NCBI GenBank assembly: GCA_937895955.1
Contig: CALAZI010000001.1
Coordinates: forward strand, 1 to 12,984
Source of the DNA: an uncultured Alphaproteobacteria bacterium
GTDB taxonomy: Bacteria; Pseudomonadota; Alphaproteobacteria; Caulobacterales; Parvularculaceae
Direction of reading: 5' to 3'
DNA: 12,984 nt
Position 1 is the first letter of the stretch. The number at the start of each line of letters is the position of its first letter. Position numbers and translations under genes: made by a program. Below, piece after piece: positions 1 to 7,091 of this stretch. The notes beneath the pieces were generated by a model, which had not been told where the DNA came from, did no database searches, and saw only the letters and a program-made list of their open reading frames with translations.

Positions 1-2
1 GC

Positions 3-2054
3 CTATTCGCTGACGGTCGGCGTTTCAGCAAACGGCGTAATGCCGAATTCGGGATAGATCTCGCTCGGGTAATAGAAAGTCCCGCCGCGCGAGACGAGCG
101 CGATTTTCTTGATCGCCTTGATGTCGCCGGTCGGGTCGCCGGGAACGAGGAAGAAATCGGCGAGTTTTCCTTCCTCGATCGCGCCGCGATCGTCAAAGCC
201 GAGATAGTCGGCCATATCGTAGCTCGCGCGTTTCAATGCTTCGGCCGGCGTAAATCCGAATGTCGTCATAAGCTCAACTTCACGGTGAAGTTCGAACGCG
301 CCGCCCATATCGGTGCCGGGCACGATAAAGACGCCGCGATCATGCAGCATCGTCAAAAGTTCGATGATTTTGGCGTAGGATGCGCGATAATCAGCGTCTT
401 CCTGTTCGTCGGCGACGTTGAGGAGCGCGACTTTCGCGTCGCGCTGGAACGAGACCGGCATGTTGTCGACATAATCGACGACGCCGGCGCGCGTTTCGCC
501 ATTGCGCCCAGTGAGGCCGAATTCGTGGATGACGGTCGTCGGATCGACGGCGATGCCGTTGTCGACGATCGCCTTGACGGTTGTCTGAACCTTGTCGCTG
601 TTAAGATCGAGGCCGGCGAACTTCCGCATGCCGGTGATGCGTTTGAGGGTTCGCGTGTCGTCTTCAGGGCCGAGCACCCAGCTCAGCATGACCTGATTGA
701 TATGCGTCAGCTCGTCATAGCCGGCGGCGATCATTTCATCCGGCGTTGAAAAGGCCGGCACATGGCCCGCGACGCGCATGCCGCGCGCATGGGCGGCGGC
801 GGCCATCGCCGGCACCCATTCGCCCTTGATCGAGGAATAGACCTTGATCTGATGATAGAGGCCGCGATCGGCGTACATGTTGACGAGATCGACGGCTTCC
901 TTTTCGGTCGTCGCGAGTTCGCCGGTCGCATTGTTGGTTTCGCTCTTGCCTTCGATGAAACCGCTCATCGAAATGCGCGGGCCCGCGAGCGTTCCCGCCT
1001 CGATCTTGTCGCGCAGAGGCTCCAGAACGTCGATTTCATTGCCCATGTCGCGTACGGAAGTGACGCCGGCGAGAAGGTTTAAAAGCGCATCGTCATCGCC
1101 GAGATGGGCGTGCATGTCGTAAAGGCCCGGAATGAGCGAACCGCCCGCGCCGTCGATTTCAACTTCGCCGGCGGCGCCGGGCGCGTCGGCGGCTTCGATC
1201 CGTGCGATCTTGTCTCCCTCCACCACGACGGACATCGGGTCGGTCATTGCGAGACGTTCAGCGTCGAAAAGGCGCACATTCCGAATGCGAACAGGCGCAT
1301 CATAGCGGTGCGCATAGCGCGTCTGAATATCCTGGAAACGCTCAGCGCCGTATCGCGCCGCGAGATCGCGCAGGCGCTTTTCTTCGCCCTCATATCCTTC
1401 GCGAATGGCGATGAAGCGCGGCGTCAAATACGCGAAAAGCCTGTTATCGCCGTCGAGCGCGAAATAGTCCGGCTCAAGCGCCGCGCCGGTCAGCGCATAG
1501 GTCGTGACATCGGCCGCGCCTGGCGCGCCCTCGACGCTGATCGTTTCGATCGCCTTGAGCGTCAGCGCGCCGGCGGGCAGGGCCGGCATTGTTCCGTCGT
1601 CGTCGGCGAGCAAGGCGCGCGCGGCGAAATAGACCGAATAGGGGCTGGCGAACTGCGAAATATAGATCGACGGCTCGTTGACCTCAGCGCCGCCGTCGCC
1701 GGCCGCATCGCGCCATGATGCGGCGCCGTCCCTCAGCGTGAAGCTTTCCTCAACTTCGTTGCCGAACGTCGTCCGGCCGGCGATCCGCCAGTCGACAGGC
1801 ATGCCGCCGGCGTCCAGCGCAATTGTTTCCTTCATCGCCGGGCCGCGGCCGTTATTGCTGAATTGATAGTCGATGGCGACGCCCGCTTCATTCGGCGTCA
1901 CGACAAGGGCGCCGACCGGCGCGCCGGCGATGATGACGGCGAAGCGTTCCTCGGCCTGCGAGGGAGCCTGACCGGAGCCGGTCGCGGTTTTTTCCTGCGC
2001 CGAGCAGGCGGCAAGCAGGAAAAGCGCCGCGCCGGCGCATGAAATCGTTCTCAT
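3..2054 (-). CDS. Exported lipoprotein amidohydrolase (metal-dependent hydrolase)
   Basis: Predicted 683-residue metal-dependent amidohydrolase anchored in the cell envelope. The N-terminus is a lipoprotein signal with lipobox LLAAC (Cys17). Residues about 20-250 form an extra N-terminal region that I do not recognise. The amidohydrolase barrel follows from about 255: the strand leading to DMHAHL (metal ligands H315 and H317), GVTSVRDMGNE (330-340), QIKVYSS with K404 as the likely carboxylated bridging lysine, AGHVP (H431), LTHI (H451) and GTDMGG (D582). The C-terminal GAIEEGKLADFFL closes the beta-sandwich. This motif set matches the imidazolonepropionase/Xaa-Pro dipeptidase-like amidohydrolases, whose substrates include acyl-amino acids and proline dipeptides; the substrate here cannot be read. 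The frame stays open to 2267, but I start at 2054: GAGGGG lies just upstream, the signal peptide begins there, and this removes the overlap with the divergent gene. Complete, with stop TAG at 3-5. Confidence 0.9.
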   Translation of the reverse strand: MRTISCAGAALFLLAACSAQEKTATGSGQAPSQAEERFAVIIAGAPVGALVVTPNEAGVAIDYQFSNNGRGPAMKETIALDAGGMPVDWRIAGRTTFGNEVEESFTLRDGAASWRDAAGDGGAEVNEPSIYISQFASPYSVYFAARALLADDDGTMPALPAGALTLKAIETISVEGAPGAADVTTYALTGAALEPDYFALDGDNRLFAYLTPRFIAIREGYEGEEKRLRDLAARYGAERFQDIQTRYAHRYDAPVRIRNVRLFDAERLAMTDPMSVVVEGDKIARIEAADAPGAAGEVEIDGAGGSLIPGLYDMHAHLGDDDALLNLLAGVTSVRDMGNEIDVLEPLRDKIEAGTLAGPRISMSGFIEGKSETNNATGELATTEKEAVDLVNMYADRGLYHQIKVYSSIKGEWVPAMAAAAHARGMRVAGHVPAFSTPDEMIAAGYDELTHINQVMLSWVLGPEDDTRTLKRITGMRKFAGLDLNSDKVQTTVKAIVDNGIAVDPTTVIHEFGLTGRNGETRAGVVDYVDNMPVSFQRDAKVALLNVADEQEDADYRASYAKIIELLTMLHDRGVFIVPGTDMGGAFELHREVELMTTFGFTPAEALKRASYDMADYLGFDDRGAIEEGKLADFFLVPGDPTGDIKAIKKIALVSRGGTFYYPSEIYPEFGITPFAETPTVSE

Positions 2055-2164
2055 AATCCCCTCGATCTCTCGTTCTGATTTACCGTCACGATATGCCATA
2101 ATGCCTGTTCCGGGGCCAGCAAGTCCGTCGGCTCTCTGATTGCCGTGCGGTGAAAGGCTGTCTG

Positions 2165-2761
2165 ATGCGATGGATTCTGGCATGCGCCATCGGCGAAGCG
2201 ATCGGCATCGCCGTTGTTTCGCTCGGCTATGCGCTCGGTGATCGGGTTTTTCCGGAAATTGCAGCATGGCTCATCATCATCGCCGGCGCGATCGAAGGCT
2301 TAAGCCTTGGCGCCGCGCAAGCGGCTGCGGGACGGAAGTGGGGCATTCGCGCCGCGCCATGGATTGCTGCGACCGTGTTTGCTGCGCTTGCCGGTTACGG
2401 CCTGTCGCTGGTTGGGCAGGGCGCCTTTTCCGGCGGCGAGGCCGTTCCGCAGGCGGATGAACCGTCTGGTTTTCTGAGCGCCGCAGCGGGCGCGGTCTTG
2501 GGCGCATTTATGGGATTGCTGTTTGGCGCGGCGCAAAGCCTGGTTCTTCCCGTCGGGCTTTCGCGTCACAGCTGGATTATCCGCAACATGATCGGCTGGA
2601 CCCTCGCAATGGCCGCGATCATGGTCGCCGCGTCCGCCGCCGGCGCCGATTGGCCGTTCTGGCGGGTCTCCGCGCTCGGCGCCGTTTCGGGCGGGTTGGC
2701 GGGTCTTGCGCTCGGCGTCGCGACGCGCGGCGCGCTGCAAGAGCGGCGAATAGCCGGCTGA
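2165..2761 (+). CDS. Small polytopic membrane protein with glycine-rich repeats
   Basis: A 198-residue, very hydrophobic protein of unknown function in the inner membrane. About six membrane segments are visible, near residues 3-25, 32-54, 66-88, 103-128, 137-159 and 166-188. A soluble stretch at about 89-101 contains the only cluster of acidic residues. A related motif occurs three times: GAIEGLSLGAAQ (41-52), GAVLGAFMGLLFGAAQ (109-124) and GAVSGGLAGLALGVAT (172-187), the first two followed by a tryptophan-containing helix. Small glycine-zipper membrane proteins with GxxxGxxQ repeats are widespread in bacteria but uncharacterised, as far as I recall. I prefer the ATG at 2165, which has AAAGG 7 bases upstream; an in-frame GTG at 2150 has no visible ribosome binding site. 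It is divergent from the amidohydrolase and 76 bases upstream of the acyl-CoA dehydrogenase. No catalytic motif is seen. Confidence 0.8.
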   Translation: MRWILACAIGEAIGIAVVSLGYALGDRVFPEIAAWLIIIAGAIEGLSLGAAQAAAGRKWGIRAAPWIAATVFAALAGYGLSLVGQGAFSGGEAVPQADEPSGFLSAAAGAVLGAFMGLLFGAAQSLVLPVGLSRHSWIIRNMIGWTLAMAAIMVAASAAGADWPFWRVSALGAVSGGLAGLALGVATRGALQERRIAG

Positions 2762-2782
2762 AAACGCCGCCATCTGGAAAAA

Positions 2783-2811
2783 TTGACCGCTTCAAGTCCC
2801 CGCGTTATGGA
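2783..2811 (+). promoter_or_regulatory. Candidate sigma70-type promoter for the glutaryl-CoA dehydrogenase gene
   Basis: TTGACC (2783-2788) is followed after exactly 17 bases by TATGGA (2806-2811). The -35 matches 5 of 6 consensus positions and the -10 only 3 of 6. Transcription would start near 2818, just before the AAGG ribosome binding site at 2828-2831. It would let the dehydrogenase be expressed independently of the membrane protein gene upstream. Confidence 0.4.
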
Positions 2812-2837
2812 CCGCCCCGACAGCCCCAAGGTGACCC

Positions 2838-4019
2838 ATGGCCGGAATGAAGCAGACCTTTAACTGGGAAGACCCTCTCTCCCTCGAAACGCAATTGTCG
2901 GACGAGGAGCGGATGATCCGCGACGCCGCGCGCGGCTATTGCGACGACAGGCTCATGCCGCGCGTCATCGAGGCGAACCGCAAGGAGCATTTCGACCGGG
3001 AGATCATGGCGGAGATGGGCGCGCAGGGTCTTCTCGGCGCGACGGTCGCCGAGGAATATGGCGGCGGCGGCGCGAGCCATGTCGCCTATGGATTGATCGC
3101 GCGCGAGGTTGAGCGCGTCGATTCCGGCTATCGCTCGGCGATGTCGGTGCAATCCTCCCTCGTCATGTATCCGATCGAGGCGTTCGGAACCGAAGGGCAG
3201 AAGAAGAAATATCTGCCGAAGCTCGCGACCGGCGAATTTATCGGCTGCTTCGGCCTCACCGAACCTGACGGGGGGTCGGACCCCGGCGCGATGAGAACGC
3301 GCGCCGAAAAAGTCTCGGGCGGCTACAAGCTCAACGGCTCGAAAATGTGGATCACCAATTCGCCGATCTCCGATTTGGCGGTCGTGTGGGCGAAACTCGA
3401 CGGCGAAATCCGCGGTTTCATCGTCGAGCGCGGAACGAAAGGGTTCTCGACGCCGAAGATCGAAGGCAAGCTCTCCCTGCGCGCGTCGATCACCGGCGAA
3501 ATCGCGCTTGACGACGCGATCGTGCCGGAAGACGCGCTGATGCCGGGCGTTAAAGGCCTGCGCGGACCGTTCTCCTGCCTCAACAAGGCGCGTTACGGCA
3601 TTTCCTGGGGCGCGATGGGCGCGGCGGAATATTGCTGGATGGCCTCGCGCAATTACGCGATGGACCGCGTTCTCTTCGGCAAGCCGCTTGCGGCGATGCA
3701 ATTGATCCAGAAAAAGCTCGCCGACATGCAGACGGAAATCGCGCTCGGCCTTCAGGGCGCCTTGGCGCTCGGCCGGCTGCTCGATTCAGGGGCCTATGTG
3801 CCCGAAGCGATCTCGCTGATGAAGCGGAACAATTGCGGCAAGGCGCTCGATATCGCCCGCGTTGCGCGCGACATTCACGGCGGCAACGGCATTTCGGACG
3901 AATATCACGTCCTCCGTCACGCGGTGAATCTCGAAACCGTCAACACCTATGAGGGAACGCACGACATCCACGCGCTCATCCTCGGGCGCGCGCAGACGGG
4001 ACATCAGGCGTTCAGCTGA
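2838..4019 (+). CDS. gcdH: Glutaryl-CoA dehydrogenase (decarboxylating acyl-CoA dehydrogenase)
   Basis: A 393-residue cytoplasmic FAD enzyme that oxidises and decarboxylates glutaryl-CoA to crotonyl-CoA in lysine, hydroxylysine and tryptophan breakdown, passing electrons to electron-transfer flavoprotein. The acyl-CoA dehydrogenase fold is complete. The N-terminal helical domain includes SGYRSAMSVQSSLV, whose R99 matches the arginine that binds the glutaryl carboxylate in known glutaryl-CoA dehydrogenases. CFGLTEPDGGSDPGAM (137-152) and KMWITNSPISD (169-179) are the flavin/substrate motifs. The C-terminal domain has NTYEGTHDIHALILGRAQTG with catalytic base E372. The Arg99 plus YEGTHD combination separates it from short-chain acyl-CoA dehydrogenases. 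The ATG at 2838 has AAGG 6 bases upstream; ATG 2847 is a less likely start. No other glutarate or lysine catabolic gene is adjacent. It ends 6 bases before the stop of the convergent EAL-like gene. Confidence 0.93.
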   Translation: MAGMKQTFNWEDPLSLETQLSDEERMIRDAARGYCDDRLMPRVIEANRKEHFDREIMAEMGAQGLLGATVAEEYGGGGASHVAYGLIAREVERVDSGYRSAMSVQSSLVMYPIEAFGTEGQKKKYLPKLATGEFIGCFGLTEPDGGSDPGAMRTRAEKVSGGYKLNGSKMWITNSPISDLAVVWAKLDGEIRGFIVERGTKGFSTPKIEGKLSLRASITGEIALDDAIVPEDALMPGVKGLRGPFSCLNKARYGISWGAMGAAEYCWMASRNYAMDRVLFGKPLAAMQLIQKKLADMQTEIALGLQGALALGRLLDSGAYVPEAISLMKRNNCGKALDIARVARDIHGGNGISDEYHVLRHAVNLETVNTYEGTHDIHALILGRAQTGHQAFS

Positions 4020-4025
4020 TAGCGC

Positions 4026-5966
4026 TTATTCCGCGGCGAGCGTTTCCGCGCGGCGCTGGCGGCGCTTCATCCATTTGCGCATGGAGCGCGGCCAGAAATA
4101 GCCGGAATATTTCGGCATGATGTCGTATTTCCGGCTGAGGAAATTCTTTTTCGCGCGCGGCGCTTCCTCAGTGTCGGCGGCGGCGCGGGTTTCGACAGCC
4201 ACGGTTTCTTCAAGCCATTGAGCATTGCTCATCGGCTCGGGGATCGCATCCTCCAGAGTCGTTTCCGCCGCTTCGGGCTCGTCCGTTGTCGGCGCCTGTT
4301 TGAAGAGGGCGGCGGCGGTGTTCGCGTCCGTATGGTCCTCGTCATCCAGCGCGCCGAGATCGCCGATGATCTCCTCCGGCGGAATCGGTTCGGGCGTTGA
4401 AACGCGGATCGTCGGCGTGAAACGCGCGCGCGCGCCTGTCACCGCGATGCGCGCGTCAAAGAGTTTCTTTTTGGGCGCTTCCGTCGCCGCAACGGCGTCG
4501 GTCGCGAATTCTGCGTCTATCGCCGCGTCGTCCGCGCCGGCGTCTGCGCCGACGGGGTCGGCTTCCGGCGTTTTTTCCGGCGCGGCGGACGCCGTCTGCG
4601 CGGGGTCAGATGAAAAATCCTCAAACTCGTCCGGGGAATGATCCGGCGGCTCGGCGGCATTCATCTCAACCGGCGGCGGCGCGCTTTCATCCGCGAAGGC
4701 GCCGAATTCGCGCGACAGCCTTTCCTGCATGTCGCGCGGCGCGGCCTGGTCGCTGCGCGCCTGCGCTTTCGCGGCGAGCGCGTTTTTGGCGGCGAGCTTC
4801 TTCTTCAGGAGAATCTTGCGTTTCGCCCGCGCGATCGCGGCGGCCTTGGCGTCTGCTTCATCGTCCGCCGCGGCGTCGGCTTTTTCGGCGCCTGCGCCGG
4901 CGAGGCGCCGCGACAGGCGCGCGACAAGCTCATCATCGCTCGTCGCCGGATCGCGGCGCGGCGCGGATTTCGGCTTCCTTGCGACAGGTTCCGGCGCCGG
5001 CTCCGGCGCTAACTCTTCCGCTTCGGTTTCTTCTGCGGGTGCGGCGGACTCGATCGGCGCCGTTTCCTCGATTGGTTCAGCGGGCGCGCCGACGTCGGCG
5101 GCCTCAACGGCAAGCGCCGGCCCGCCGGTGCGGAAAAGAGCGACAAGGTCTTCGCTCGACAAGGGCTCAAGCCCCAGAAGCGCGCGCACGTCATTGACAT
5201 GCGACGGCATGAACTGGTCGAGCGTGCCGACCTTGGCGAGATGATTTCCTTGCGCCGCCGCGAAGCCGAGACCGCGCAAGGCGGAGAGCGACGCCTGGTC
5301 TTCAACGCCGACGGCGGTGATCGCCGCATTCTGTTCGGCGGCGAGTTCGAGAAGCTCCGAAATCGCGCTCAAACCCGGGCCGCGCACCGTGCGGGCGAAC
5401 CTCAGGATCGCCGCGCCGCCGGTCTTGATCTCGGCGAAGGGGAAGGGACGGATGGTTTTTAGAAAGTCGTTCGCCCGTCCGCGCACTTCGATGGCGAGAC
5501 GCGCGCCCGTATCGGCGAGGCGCTGCAACTGGCGCGCGGTCGTATCCATATCGGCGTCGACCGCCGGCATCGGGCATTCGAGCGTGATGAGCTCCGCGGG
5601 GAAGCCGCGCTCGCGCAGCAGCACGGTGAAATGCGAGGCGAATGATTCGTCCGAGAGATCGGTGAGGGCGAGGTTGATTGAAAAGCCCGGCGCATGGGCG
5701 CCGCGCCAGCCTTCATAGGCCGACAGCGCTTCCTCAAGGACATAGCGCGTCAGCTCGCTCATGCGTCCCTGGGATTCGAAGAAAGAGATGAAGGCGCCCG
5801 GCGGCAAGACGCCAAGGCTCGGATGGCGCCAGCGGATGAAGGTCTCGACGCGCGCCAGCGCCCCGTTGCCGAGATCGAAAATGGGTTGAAAGAGGACTTC
5901 GAATTCCTTGTCCTTCAACGCATTGTCGATGTCGACATTAGAGAGCCGAACCGCCTGCGCGCCCAT
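4026..5966 (-). CDS. Degenerate EAL-domain protein with long disordered tail
   Basis: A 646-residue protein whose first ~250 residues follow the EAL (cyclic-di-GMP phosphodiesterase) fold, but with most catalytic signatures altered. The EALLRW equivalent is ETFIRW (E41 kept). NLALTDL keeps the asparagine (N98), and ECPM stands for the ExxE motif. The DDFGTG motif is replaced by EVRGRA (157-162), KxD by KTG (K181), and the EGVE motif reads VGVE, losing its first glutamate (V219). QGNHL matches the usual QGYxF. Phosphodiesterase activity is therefore unlikely; a sensing or scaffolding role is inferred. Residues about 283-605 are Ala/Glu/Pro/Asp-rich and probably disordered, apart from a Lys/Arg helix near 373-403. 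A conserved-looking basic end (606-646) contains KYDIMPKYSGYFWPRS. I start at 5966, 22 codons inside the longest frame, because GGAGGA lies 6 bases upstream. No membrane segment is seen. Confidence 0.82.
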   Translation of the reverse strand: MGAQAVRLSNVDIDNALKDKEFEVLFQPIFDLGNGALARVETFIRWRHPSLGVLPPGAFISFFESQGRMSELTRYVLEEALSAYEGWRGAHAPGFSINLALTDLSDESFASHFTVLLRERGFPAELITLECPMPAVDADMDTTARQLQRLADTGARLAIEVRGRANDFLKTIRPFPFAEIKTGGAAILRFARTVRGPGLSAISELLELAAEQNAAITAVGVEDQASLSALRGLGFAAAQGNHLAKVGTLDQFMPSHVNDVRALLGLEPLSSEDLVALFRTGGPALAVEAADVGAPAEPIEETAPIESAAPAEETEAEELAPEPAPEPVARKPKSAPRRDPATSDDELVARLSRRLAGAGAEKADAAADDEADAKAAAIARAKRKILLKKKLAAKNALAAKAQARSDQAAPRDMQERLSREFGAFADESAPPPVEMNAAEPPDHSPDEFEDFSSDPAQTASAAPEKTPEADPVGADAGADDAAIDAEFATDAVAATEAPKKKLFDARIAVTGARARFTPTIRVSTPEPIPPEEIIGDLGALDDEDHTDANTAAALFKQAPTTDEPEAAETTLEDAIPEPMSNAQWLEETVAVETRAAADTEEAPRAKKNFLSRKYDIMPKYSGYFWPRSMRKWMKRRQRRAETLAAE

Positions 5967-6024
5967 CCGCTTTCCTCCGCAGGCTCCGGTTGCGCGTCCG
6001 GCGCTCCCGATGCCCAGTTTCGCC

Positions 6025-6040
6025 GGGCGCAAAAGCGCCC
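6025..6040 (-). promoter_or_regulatory. GC-rich hairpin in the leader of the EAL-like gene
   Basis: GGGCGC-AAAA-GCGCCC is a perfect 6-bp stem with a 4-base loop, lying 59 bases upstream of the chosen start of the EAL-like gene. On the minus strand the loop reads TTTT. No T-run follows in either direction, so a simple rho-independent terminator is not supported. It may be a leader structure or chance in GC-rich DNA. Confidence 0.3.
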
Positions 6041-6081
6041 CCCATCCGCCGGCTTTCGCCCGCTGGCCCTATTCCGGCGCA

Positions 6082-6104
6082 GCTTTAACCGCCGAGGTTA
6101 AGGC
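6082..6104. promoter_or_regulatory. Palindrome TTAACC-N5-GGTTAA between NAD kinase and EAL-like genes
   Basis: A 9-base inverted repeat (GCTTTAACC / GGTTAAGGC, one G-T mismatch) around a 5-base centre, GCCGA. It sits inside the 255-base gap between the NAD kinase stop and the EAL-like start, 116 bases upstream of the latter. The AT-containing core stands out from GC-rich surroundings, as expected for a dimeric repressor or activator site. TTAACC also resembles the CtrA half-site of alphaproteobacteria, but CtrA consensus sites are direct TTAA-N7-TTAA repeats and this spacing is 9. A further GGTTAA occurs at 6196-6201. The rest of the gap holds only short GC hairpins, such as one at 6118-6133, and no clear promoter. 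Confidence 0.4.
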
Positions 6105-6221
6105 TAGCTGAACAGGACGCGCGAAAAGGCGCGCGATGCGGCGCGCCGGCCATGGCTTCACGCCAAACTGGCTCGATTCAGGCGGCGGCGTAAATGGTTA
6201 ATTTTGAGAGGGTTTGCGGCC

Positions 6222-6989
6222 CTAATAGTCGAATTGCTCACGCAGGATTCGCTCGTCAAGCGACTGGCCGCGGTCAAAGAGGACGGTCATCGAGATGTCG
6301 CGATTCTCACGCGCCTCGACCATGACGGCGTTCCTGACTTCCTGATTGTCGGCGACCGCTGAAACCGGGCGAATGTCTGGTTCGAGCGCCTCGAAGCGGA
6401 CGACCGCGTCATGGGGCAAAAGCGCGCCCTTCCAGCGACGGGGACGAAAGGCGCTGATCGGCGTCAGGGCGAGAAGGTCGGCGCTGATCGGCAGGATCGG
6501 CCCGTGCGCCGAGAGATTATAGGCGGTCGATCCGGCCGGCGTCGCAAGAAGAACGCCGTCGCAGGTCAGCGAATCCATCCGCACCTTGTCGTTGACATAG
6601 AGCCTGATGCGCGCGCTCTGGCGCGTCTGGCGAAAGAGCGACACCTCGTTGATCGCCAGCGCGTAATGGTGCTTGCCCGTTTCATCCGTCGCCTTCATCG
6701 ACAGGGGATGAATGACCGCCTGCTCCGCCTCGGCGATCCGCTGCGGCAGGGCGTCGAGATCGGGCGCGTTCATCAGGAAACCGACCGTGCCGCAATTGAC
6801 GCCGTAGACCGGCTTTCCCGCCTTCATATAGGCGCGCAGCGTTTCCAGCATGAAGCCGTCACCGCCGACCGCGACGATGATGTCGCATTGCGCAGGCCCG
6901 TGATCGCCGAAACGCGCGCGCAACGTCGCCGCGGTTTCAGCGGCCTGACGCTTTTCGCTCGACAGGATGCAAAGACGTTGGTCGGGCAA
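6222..6989 (-). CDS. nadK: NAD kinase
   Basis: A 255-residue cytoplasmic enzyme that phosphorylates NAD to NADP and sets the NADP(H) pool. The family signatures are complete: IIVAVGGDGFMLETL with GGDG at 42-45 (D44 the expected catalytic aspartate), GVNCGTVGFLMN (63-74), the NE pair at 114-115 (INEVSL), and DGVLLATPAGSTAYNLSAHGPIL, which forms the NAD site from residue 144. The length fits the short alphaproteobacterial type without an N-terminal extension. The start is TTG at 6987-6989, supported by a strong AAGGAG 7 bases upstream; no ATG lies in a suitable place before the fold begins. It lies 102 bases downstream of the M28 peptidase on the same strand. Its ribosome binding site and start codon are buried in an inverted repeat (see 6981-7074), so its translation may be structurally controlled. 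Confidence 0.95.
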   Translation of the reverse strand: MPDQRLCILSSEKRQAAETAATLRARFGDHGPAQCDIIVAVGGDGFMLETLRAYMKAGKPVYGVNCGTVGFLMNAPDLDALPQRIAEAEQAVIHPLSMKATDETGKHHYALAINEVSLFRQTRQSARIRLYVNDKVRMDSLTCDGVLLATPAGSTAYNLSAHGPILPISADLLALTPISAFRPRRWKGALLPHDAVVRFEALEPDIRPVSAVADNQEVRNAVMVEARENRDISMTVLFDRGQSLDERILREQFDY

Positions 6990-7074
6990 ACGGACGCTCC
7001 TTCGGACGCGGCTATGATAGGCCGTCCTGTCGGGGCAGGGGAAGAGCCCGATGCAAGGAGCGTCCGTCGCCCGA
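6981..7074 (-). promoter_or_regulatory. Long inverted repeat sequestering the NAD kinase ribosome binding site
   Basis: ACGGACGCTCCTT (6990-7002) and AAGGAGCGTCCGT (7055-7067) are perfect 13-base inverted copies 52 bases apart. In the minus-strand transcript the 5' arm comes just after the M28 peptidase stop. The 3' arm contains the AAGGAG of the NAD kinase gene and runs to the base before its TTG. Past a small bulge, a further 6 bases pair (TCGGGC with GCCCGA), taking in the G of the start codon. CGGACGC also has a second partner inside the loop (its copy at 7003-7009), giving an alternative 7-bp fold that frees AAGGAG. A TATCAT -10-like box on the minus strand (7014-7019) would start a short transcript lacking the 5' arm, but it has no good -35. 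Sequestration is inferred. Confidence 0.6.
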
Positions 7075-7091
7075 AATCGAGGCGCGGGAAA

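Noticed and set aside
2055..2164. Promoters for the divergent amidohydrolase and membrane protein genes.
   Set aside because: ATAATG- and TAAATC-like boxes exist, but no -35 lies at a suitable distance, so no promoter is claimed in this 110-base gap.
2055..2267. Upstream extension of the amidohydrolase frame to 2267.
   Set aside because: It would overlap the divergent membrane protein gene and place a charged 71-residue stretch before a clear lipoprotein signal with its own ribosome binding site.
2805..3701. Long minus-strand open frame of 298 codons opposite the glutaryl-CoA dehydrogenase gene.
   Set aside because: It is Arg-rich with no recognisable domain and is a typical shadow frame of a GC-rich gene; the plus-strand frame is unmistakable.
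6118..6133. CGCGC-GAAAAG-GCGCG hairpin as a terminator for the NAD kinase gene.
   Set aside because: The stem is only 5 bp and no T-run follows in the minus direction; such stems are common by chance in this composition.
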